Assembly (NCBI GenBank): GCA_951799405.1
Contig: OX637353.1
Span: 7,068,001 to 7,132,000 of the forward strand
Direction of reading: 5' to 3'
Source of the DNA: Agapetus fuscipes
Lineage: Eukaryota; Arthropoda; Insecta; Trichoptera; Glossosomatidae
DNA length: 64,000 nucleotides
This document shows positions 56,346 through 64,000 of this stretch, piece by piece. Both the position numbers and the translations under genes were made by a program. Under the pieces are notes generated by a model that made no database searches, was not told the DNA's origin, and saw nothing but the letters and a program-made list of their open reading frames with translations. How positions within the stretch are numbered: the first letter of the stretch is position 1; each line of letters starts with the position of its first letter.

Positions 56346-57285
56346 TGAGCTCTCTTTCGAGTTCCTACAAGCTCTCTCAGTCGAGATGATAAAAATCGTA
56401 AATGCGTTTCCTTTTATCTCACTTATATAAATAAAGGATTTTTTTTTACTTATTTTAGTTTCCGTCACTGCTTGCATATTAAGCCAGCCTGGACATTATT
56501 ACTAGATCATTGACACACTGCATGTTCTGTACACATATACACTTAAAGTTAATGTGTTGTGAGGACTGTAGAAGCCCGTACAATGTAGATCGTAATGTAT
56601 GCTCATATCTTTGCACATCACGCGGTCACCGGGATATAATTATACAAATGCACAAACAAGTCGTATAGAACCAATGACGGCAATCTAATTTTTTTAGGCA
56701 GAGATAAAAAATTGTAGAAGCACAGATAACGCAATGTAAATATGAAAAGACAAATTTTCTTATTTCAGATAAAATCCTAAATTGCCGCTTTTGATCCTTT
56801 ATGACTCAAATATATGCACCTGTCCTAATGCAGATACGTATTTCTAAACCTATTTCGAACATGATTTTTTCAATTTCTCGGTTGATTCAATGATAGTTAT
56901 CGACTTCATTTGTTTTTTTTCAAAGACTGGAGTCCAAAATAGGCATCTTGCATTTTTTTTTGTCAAATTGTGATCGCAGAAGTTGTAGCCACGATGTTTT
57001 TTCCACGTTTTTGAGTCATTTTTTTTATCAATATTTCAGCGTTTGATATGATAGAGTAGGCGGTAATGTAGGAAACTAAAAGAGGGAAAAACAATAAGAA
57101 AATGTTCAATAGGAATTAATTGTAATAGGTATGCAATAATAGGAAAAAGTCAAGGTAATGGAACCGACAACTATTAACAATGCGATTCGTATATTTTCAC
57201 CTTTGTCTTGTACCTACACGATTTATTTTCAGTTTGCGATTTTTCTAGCAGAAAAGTGTTGTCTAAAAATGAACACTTTCCAATA
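56346..57285. other. No gene recognised
   Basis: AT-rich spacer, no motif seen. Confidence 0.4.
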
Positions 57286-57293
57286 GTCTATTT

Positions 57294-57928
57294 CAGTGTT
57301 CCGCAAAGCGTGTGCCGCGGTACATTGGTGTACAGTGGTCATCAGTTGATGTGCTGCGGAAAAAAGTCAAGGTTTTGTTAGCAGAACAAATGTTATTTTC
57401 CTAAGTGTGACCTGAAACCTATGGACTAGGTATAGAATCCATTCTCGGATAACATTTCCTTTGGACACTTACCGATAAACGAGCAGGAAGAATTCATGGA
57501 GTTAAAAACTGATCGGACATTAAAACTAATAATTTCCGATGTTGAGGTAGCACATTTTTGGCTGCATATAAAAAATGAGTATCCACTGCTTTCATATCGT
57601 GCTGTTGCAATTCTATTACCATTTGCCACAACCTACTTATGCGAATTGGATTTTAAACTTTCCCGACCATGAAATCGAAAAAAAGAGAGCGCTTGAGGAC
57701 GATCAATGAAGAGATGAGAGCAGCCTTATCAACGATTGCTCCAAATTTTGATCGCCTGTACTCAGTTAAACAGGCTCACATTTCTCACTAAACATCTTTT
57801 CATATTAGGTATATTGATTTTAGTAATAAATAAATATTAAATATGTAGTCATTGCTTTTTTTTTGATGTACCTCTAAAATTTTGATTTGATAGGTGTACC
57901 TTGAACACAAAAAGTTTGCGGAACACTG
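57294..57928 (+). mobile_element. hAT element remnant, deleted, with 8-bp target duplications
   Basis: Ends CAGTGTTCCGCAAA (57294-57307) and TTTGCGGAACACTG (57915-57928) are perfect 14-bp inverted repeats. GTCTATTT flanks both sides (57286-57293 and 57929-57936), a perfect 8-bp duplication. At 635 bp it is far shorter than an autonomous hAT and keeps only the last part of the transposase gene. Confidence 0.93.
57436..57791 (+). pseudogene. hAT transposase C-terminus (ZBED-type), frameshifted
   Basis: One frame reads NPFSDNISFGHLPINEQEEF, then HFWLHIKNEYPLLSYRAVAI and LLPFATTYLCE. After a frameshift near 57670 another reads MKSKKRERLRTINEEMRAAL, then STIAPNFDRLYSVKQAHISH and TAA at 57789-57791. 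The blocks F-W-x-x-x-K-x-E-Y-P, L-L-P-F-x-T-T-Y-L-C-E, K-x-R-x-R-L and L-S-x-x-x-P are those of the hAT dimerisation domain in ZBED5-like proteins. The catalytic part was deleted. Confidence 0.85.
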
Positions 57929-57936
57929 GTCTATTT

Positions 57937-58634
57937 GGTATGCAACGAAGAGTTCAATGAAAATATATTTATCCATCGCATGACTGATGATATAATGAAA
58001 TGATAACAATATAACAAAACCAGTCACTACATATGGATACTAATAATGCCACATAAAGCATTATCTTTCATTTCAGGACATTTCGATACAGATTTATCGA
58101 CTAATTATTCAGATTGATATTAATTTCTTTCTGTTTCATACCGCTACAGACCTACATGGCTTAAAACGAACATGACGGAAATCGAAACTAACGTCGCCAT
58201 ATTGTTAAACGTCATTTTTGATAGTACAACGTGAAGTGAGCTGAATTGTTACAATTAAAGAAATATTTTGTTGAACAGTGAACATTGATTATAACAGTTT
58301 GAAGATTCTGGAGTAGTAGCAATATTAGCGCTCTCATTTAGTTGTCATTTAAATTCATTTTTAAGCTGTCTATGCCCGTAGTTAATTGTTTTTCAGCTTT
58401 TCTGAAATAAACTGTTTCGACAAATACCCACTAACTTTTAGTTTTTGTTTCTAGGTAAATAGTTGTAGAAGCACATAGATTGAGAGAAATAAAAATGAAG
58501 CAGATATTCAGGGATAACTTTCGAAACGCTTGTAATTTCTGTATTTAATAATAGAATAAAACAACACAACGCAACTAACACCTCTGCTACAAAAGAAGAC
58601 ATCAACAGCCACCTCACCAACACCCACATCTTTG
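57937..58634. other. No gene recognised
   Basis: AT-rich spacer. Confidence 0.4.
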
Positions 58635-58730
58635 CGACACTCCATCAATTGTTATAGACCTTCAGATTCTAATAAAATTTGGAGAGTCTTTTTTTTTATA
58701 TTATAGTCTTCCGCATAGGCTTCTTGATAA
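58635..58730 (+). repeat. SINE type 2 3' fragment, diverged
   Basis: GCGACACTCCATCAATTGTT, ATAGACCTTCAGATTCTA and TCCGCATAGGCTTCTTGA correspond to the 3' part of the type 2 SINE at 30620-30700. Confidence 0.5.
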
Positions 58731-59337
58731 AAATAACTAATGTGCCAAAAGATAGAAAGCTTCGTGCGACGTCCCAATTTTGTCTTTTTCAATTTTGTAC
58801 GGACCTCATTGATCCATTGTATATGCCCAAAATATCCGTTCCATAAATGGATACAATTTAATTTGTAAAATTTATTTCCCCGACAAATTTATTATTCCAA
58901 AAAGGGTAATTAATTAAGCGTACAAATTCCTCGTAATAAAACACTTACAAACGGTGTTTTTAACAGTTGATATTACACATCATAAACGATCGATAAATGG
59001 TATATCAGAGTATCTTTCTTATGGTCTTTATCACAGGATCTCTTACGGAGTGCCTAACAAACACCTGTCGTCCCTCCCCTTAGAGGCCAATTCACCCTTC
59101 CACGCACGCGCCAGACAACTTTTTGTGACCTACCTACTTATTATGAGGCATTTCGTAAAGGTATTTTGCAATATATTGCAAAGTGTTTCGATATGTTAAT
59201 AAAATTTTGTATCTGATTTTGCAAAGAAATCAAAATACCTTAAATATGTAATTATTCAAAATGTTTATCTATGCAGTTTTTGTAAGCATAGGTTCTACTT
59301 GTAAGGTCATCGCATTTAAAAACGTTAACAAGTTGTG
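58731..59337. other. No gene recognised
   Basis: An 81-residue frame (58954-59199) has no motif I recognise. Confidence 0.4.
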
Positions 59338-59668
59338 CCGTATCACGGCCGGTTTTCAGGGAAAGCCGGAAAGAGTTGCAGGGCTTACGTTCATTTGAGA
59401 TGGGGTTTTATTGTTGTAAGTCCACTTCAACTGAAAGTGGTTGGTGTGAGGCCAGCCCCCTTACCCGTAAAAATAAAAAGGTCCCGAATCGCCACATGTG
59501 ACCCCTTCGGGGAAAACGCAGGCAAGAAGTTACACTATACTTGTAGCTTAGTTGCATCAAGTCCACATGCGGCATGTGTAAGCGTGAAGCGTTTTTGCAT
59601 GTCCTCTTGTAGAAATGCATGTAGTATGGATCTTAAATGTAATCTATCTTTGCAACTTAGATTATAAT
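59338..59668 (+). repeat. LINE A 3' module, copy A15, split by a SINE type 1 piece
   Basis: TTTTCAGGGAAAGCCGGAAA through TTATTGTTGTAAGTCCAC, then the SINE piece, then AAGTCCACATGCGGCATGTG to TTTGCAACTTAGATTATAAT. The first part of the module is missing. Confidence 0.78.
59426..59558 (+). mobile_element. SINE type 1 3' part, inserted
   Basis: Begins at the TTCAACTGAAAGTGGTTGG block of the type 1 body and ends GTAGCTTAGTTGCATC. AAGTCCAC occurs directly before (59418-59425) and after (59559-59566), an 8-bp target duplication, so the 5'-truncated SINE was inserted as such. Confidence 0.82.
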
Positions 59669-60485
59669 CATTTCGCCACTTTAAAGGGGGTCAAAACTGA
59701 ATTAAGCGCTGATTCACCGATTTGAGAAATCTTGGCTTAAATTTATATTGGGTGTAACTTCTCATAGTGAGTGAATTTATTATAAAGAAATGCTCATAAA
59801 CAACTTGTAAAATACAGGGTTTTCATACTTTTATAGTGTTTTCTCTGGTAGAAAATAGAAAAAAAAGTGTATTTATCTGAGAAACAAATGTTAGCTTAAT
59901 ATGTCACTCATTCAGTTTTCCTTTAAGGTGTCAATTTGCTCTATCAACCCGCGAAGTATTTATTAATGTTTTTAAATGTGTAAATTTCCAAGTCAACTTA
60001 CGCATAATTACAATTACATTACTCTTGATGCCCGATTACCATCCATTCCCCGTGTTGTCACTGCAGTTCTGTTTAAGTACCCACCGCGTAGGTACCGCGC
60101 ATTTTTCAATCAAAGGGTTTATTCTGTCGATAAGCGATGCGGACTACAAAACACAGGTCGCTAGCGATCGATACAATCGCTCGTCTCTTCTTTTATTTGT
60201 GAATATTAAATGCGGTGTATTTATGTGTGGAAGGCCGTCGCCACCTGCCCTAAGAGATACCCAGTACCTACTAATAATAATAATGGAACCTCCTTATTTA
60301 TTCATGCATCAAGATTCAAAAGTTGTACTTAAGATTTTGATAACAATGTGATAAAATATGTACTTTTTTATATTAATTTAAATTCAAAATTACAGTTGCT
60401 TTCCGAGATCTAAGTACATAGTCTATTGGAGCTGGAGCTTCGAAACTATTCGCCCAGATTTGCGATGGGCTCTTTCGAATCTATT
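59669..60485. other. No gene recognised
   Basis: A GC-richer stretch at 60020-60260 is open in overlapping frames (60025-60351) but has no recognised motif. Confidence 0.4.
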
Positions 60486-60724
60486 ATCTAAGTTGCAAAG
60501 ATATTTTAACATTAAGGTTCACATTGTATGCCCACAAGTAAGACATATGTAAGTTCACTATACATGCTTCATTTATATCTACTTAAAAATAAACAAAACT
60601 TTACCTGAACATAAACCTTGCAACTCCTGCCACCTTTCCCTGAAATCGGGGTAGCATTAGCAAAAGTGAACCAAGTTTTTTACAGCGTAGGGGTCACCCT
60701 CATATCAAACTTTTAGTCAAGGAA
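60486..60724 (-). repeat. LINE A 3' module, copy A16
   Basis: From TTATCTAAGTTGCAAAGAT to CAAACTTTTAGTCAAGGAAC, the common border. The flank beyond is unrelated to the LINE 3' UTR. Confidence 0.72.
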
Positions 60725-61674
60725 CAAGATGTGATGTGATATTGATTATAACTGTTATCATTACATACAGGTATCATCCGGCCAGTTACAACAAAAGCGA
60801 ATGCAAATATAGCCGCATCGCTTTGATATCCAGCCTTAAAAATACTTTCTGCTCGTGAAAAAAAAATCAGCAAATATATTAAAACATGGCCCAAATCTAT
60901 GCCAAAAAAAATATAAAATAATCAATCAAAAAGGATTTGGGTGCTAATTTTGTAAGTTGCATGTTATGTTATGCAGAAGCATGCATCCCATACAGGCACA
61001 TGTGCCTAATAGGTAGGCAATATATGGTAAAAACAACATTTAAGCTTGATATTCAGATTTGAAATTCAAAATCTAAGTTTGATTGAAGCCATCGTTAGCA
61101 ATTCAGTCAATTTTAGATGTGTTATTTTAAAGGAATGAGAGAAAATATGTATTTGCCTATACCTTATACACGCGCCTGATGTTATGTCTATCTACTATGG
61201 CATGTCTTAATTGTTTTAATTACTTTTGCAACTTAGATTACAGATTATATTTTATAATTAATTCGTTTATATGTAGTGCACGCGTTTATGTACCTACCAT
61301 ATTCGTAGCTTCTTTACCCCGTCGATGGCCAATATTTATATAAGTGCCATAGTTACCTACTTGAAACCAAAATTACAACTCTTACCTACCTACTTGCCTA
61401 GCACTTGCGCGGTCACGCAATCCTTATGCCTTATGGCTCTCCTTGCAATAAAGCATACAAAAAGCAAATCATCGGCGACTGTGATTAAGGCGGACAAAGG
61501 AGCACAGTTGAGAAACACACACACTTATGCGGTTCTGTTTTGTTATTGAGTTCTTTAAAACGACATGTGGAAAGCTTCGTTTTCTTATAATTAAGCATTT
61601 ACTTTTGTCCTTCATTTATGTAATATTTATTTTTCTGTATTATTGTAGGTAGGTACAGACAGTAGGTACATAGT
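60725..61674. other. No gene; short repeat pieces
   Basis: 60810-60860 shares an unnamed repeat with 44510-44580. 61227-61247 (TTTTGCAACTTAGATTACAG) is an isolated LINE A tail. No coding region is recognised. Confidence 0.45.
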
Positions 61675-61855
61675 TCATTGTTGCTATGAAACTGACCCCC
61701 ATGCAATTAAAACATGGTTCACTTTTAGAAATAAGAGAAATTTCGGCAGGAGTTGCAAGGTTTATGTTTATGTGAGGTTGGATTTATTATGTAATTAGAC
61801 ATGCAACATGTCAGCGCGAACTTACACGTTTCTGCCTGCCTGTTGACGTTGTACA
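61675..61855 (+). repeat. LINE A 3' module, degenerate copy A17
   Basis: GCTATGAAACTGACCCCCAT, ATGGTTCACTTTTAG, CGGCAGGAGTTGCAAGG and CAGCGCGAACTTACACG keep the order of the module. Confidence 0.6.
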
Positions 61856-64000
61856 CATTAAATCTGGTGAATAATTCATTTAACATCAAGTAAAAAAATA
61901 CGTCATCATCAATCATCATGATTTTCGCTACAAACCGCGTGGGTTTTGGTCTTCTCGAGGAGTTGCCTCCACCTTTCTCTGATCATCACCTCCCGTTGTC
62001 AACCAATCACGCCAAGAGCTTGCAAGTTCTAGGCGTTTTGTAGCTCCATATGAGCTTAGGCCTCCCGGCACTTCTTCTGCCACTGGGTTTTGTGGAGTAG
62101 ATCATTTTTATTGTTGACCTTTTGTGTATCTTTGCGATACGCCTTAACTTTTAACTATCGTACCAACTATTTATCAAACGTATAGAAACATTGAATCCAC
62201 AATGCGATTTATCCCTTTACCAGATATCAGTTTTACAGAGAGAGACAAGTTTCAATTGAGATAACATTATTCTTATGCGCACGACAGCCGCTGGTAAGTT
62301 TGTTAATGTGATTTATTGTTATTATTCATGTTGCTTGACTTTTTGTTATAAACTTAGTCATATTTAGATTAGGTTTATCAATTTGCACGGTGCCGTGTCT
62401 ATATGTTTGCAACTTTACGAATATAGTAACATAATAACACGGGGAAATATAGTGAATTTAAATCGATGAAGGTCCTCATTTAGCCTAAAATTATCGCATG
62501 TACTAGAATGAGACAAACACACGACAGGAAAAATATAGAATTATTCCTTTTCAATCCTCCGTCGGCAAGTTGACTATAATAAAGTGTTGAACCAATTTCT
62601 CCGAGGGTTGAAAAAATACCACCACCCATTATTAAAGTCAAAACACATAAAAATTGATCCCATGCTTTGCTTTTTTCTATTTTCTAGCTATAAATTACAG
62701 TTCTGTCACGGCGTACATTTTGATGCGCAGGTATTTCTTTGTTTACTGCACTGCAAGTATAAAAAATACTTTTAAACTTTACCATACGGTTCACTCAAAT
62801 TTCATGAAAACATACAGAAAGCCTCTTGCTAGCGTTTAAGTTTTCATATTTTAGGTATGGTTCAGTTAAAGCGAGAAGTTTTTTTATGTGGGGTACCTAC
62901 TGGTTTGATATCTGAAACAACTGTCACTATGGGACAATAGACAGTGTTGTGGTAAGGAGATATGGGCAGACAAACGCTTCACATCCCTGTGTGTTCCTTT
63001 CATCTCTGAAATTGAATAGGTGCAACAATATTTGGTGGAAAAATATTTTGGCCTTACAAATTTTTAATTGTTGTTCTCTGAGTGTGTTTTGATTACAAAT
63101 TCTTGAGCATCCTTTGATACCAAAATCAAATTTAGAAAAAAAAAACGATTTTATATGTCTACGAAGTGAGCTTTGTTACCTATTATATTACCTATACATA
63201 CTACATAGATACCACAATATGCGTCTCACTTTTTGTAAAAGTCCTGAATATAATTTAGATTAGTTTTTTAATTACTCTTGGTAGGTTAAAAAGTAGTGAA
63301 AAGGGCAATCGCTAAAACTTAGTCATCAAAAATGGAAAAGAAACATGTTGTTGATCAATTGAAATTCCAATTATTGTACGTATTAGGATTTTTGATAAAC
63401 CGTTATTGGATAATTAACGAAATGAGTAAATTAATTTTCATTTATAATTTGTAAACATGTCAAACGACTTGCAGCTTATATTTAATTAGAAAAAAGTTAT
63501 CAAACTTGCTTTTAAGAAATAATTTGATTAGGAGAAAAAAGCATTTCAATATTTATATTTTGTTAACAGTAGGTACCTAATCCTTAACAAAATAAAAAAA
63601 AAACTGCAATTTGTATGTTGTGCTTAAAGGCATCCGTTCTTTTTAAAATAAAAACGGATTCTTCACTAATCAGAAAATACAAAACAACGCTGTTGAAAAT
63701 AACTGTACCGACATTTTTTTGGTAATTCGCAAACAATAAATCTTTGATAATTTTCTTGTCTTGATTTTTTGACGAATCAAAGAAAGCGCATCGTTAACTT
63801 GTCTATTAATAGCGGTAACCCTTCAATACGTCAGTCCTTTGTGCGACCGTCTCAATCAATGCAACCACGCACGAGCCCTTCACCGGACAAAAGACGTGTT
63901 AAGATTAGTTTCACACGTCACAACAAGCTTTTCAAAGATATTAAGGGGCTGCGAAACCGCAAACAGGGTCTGTTATTATTTCGTCTATTTGAAAACGTTT
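61856..64000. other. No gene recognised
   Basis: 61925-62100 is GC-richer and reads like an old retrotransposon scrap (GGTCTTCTCGAGGAGTTGCC, CTTAGGCCTCCCGGCACTTC). The remainder is AT-rich sequence; the longest frames are about 60 residues without motifs. Confidence 0.4.

Overview
The window looks like a piece of insect nuclear genome, most probably lepidopteran. It is AT-rich, introns have GT-AG borders, short TAGGTAC/GTACCTAC strings are frequent, and non-LTR retrotransposons, tRNA-like SINEs and small DNA transposons fill most of the space. The lepidopteran call is an inference from style and families, not from a species match.

Only one host gene is well supported. A plus-strand GMC oxidoreductase of the insect glucose-dehydrogenase-like group occupies 1-16941 in four exons (1-55, 1084-1216, 15304-15423, 15705-16941). 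Its 5' part lies before the window. The spliced exons total 1545 bases in one open frame, or 514 residues plus stop, and both GMC signatures and the C-terminal His pair are present. Its 14.1-kb second intron is mostly one minisatellite of about 500 copies of a 26-bp unit (2095-15152). The array has higher-order structure, eight copies of a unit carrying a 12-bp insertion that creates a palindrome, one inverted unit forming a hairpin, and internal segmental duplications. The many apparent ORFs there are by-products of the repeat.

17-64 kb is a transposon graveyard with no convincing host gene. (i) A non-LTR retrotransposon group, here 'LINE A', has 5'-truncated copies at 25918-27304 and 33712-35214 and shorter pieces elsewhere. 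Its 3' end is a module of about 240 bp that also occurs alone, about 18 times in all, often with the same left end. (ii) Related subfamilies with other 3' ends and other short-repeat tails lie at 21117-21303, 39090-39803 and 49548-50745. (iii) A nearly complete two-ORF LINE ('LINE B', ORF1 51664-52644, ORF2 about 52937-55837, poly-A to 56246) has a PHD-type ORF1 and an endonuclease/reverse-transcriptase ORF2. (iv) There are three tRNA-headed SINE families. (v) DNA elements with visible ends are: a Harbinger-like MITE with TTA duplications (42394-42557), a hAT remnant with a ZBED-type transposase tail and perfect 8-bp duplications (57294-57928), a larger hAT-like element containing nested insertions (38642-41424), and an 894-bp element of uncertain superfamily (28444-29337).

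Several insertions are nested and give a relative order of events. Three short open segments (22620-22868 minus, 25447-25584 plus, 31186-31374 minus) could be unrecognised exons but are weakly supported. I found no rRNA, no CRISPR array and no convincing free-standing tRNA gene.
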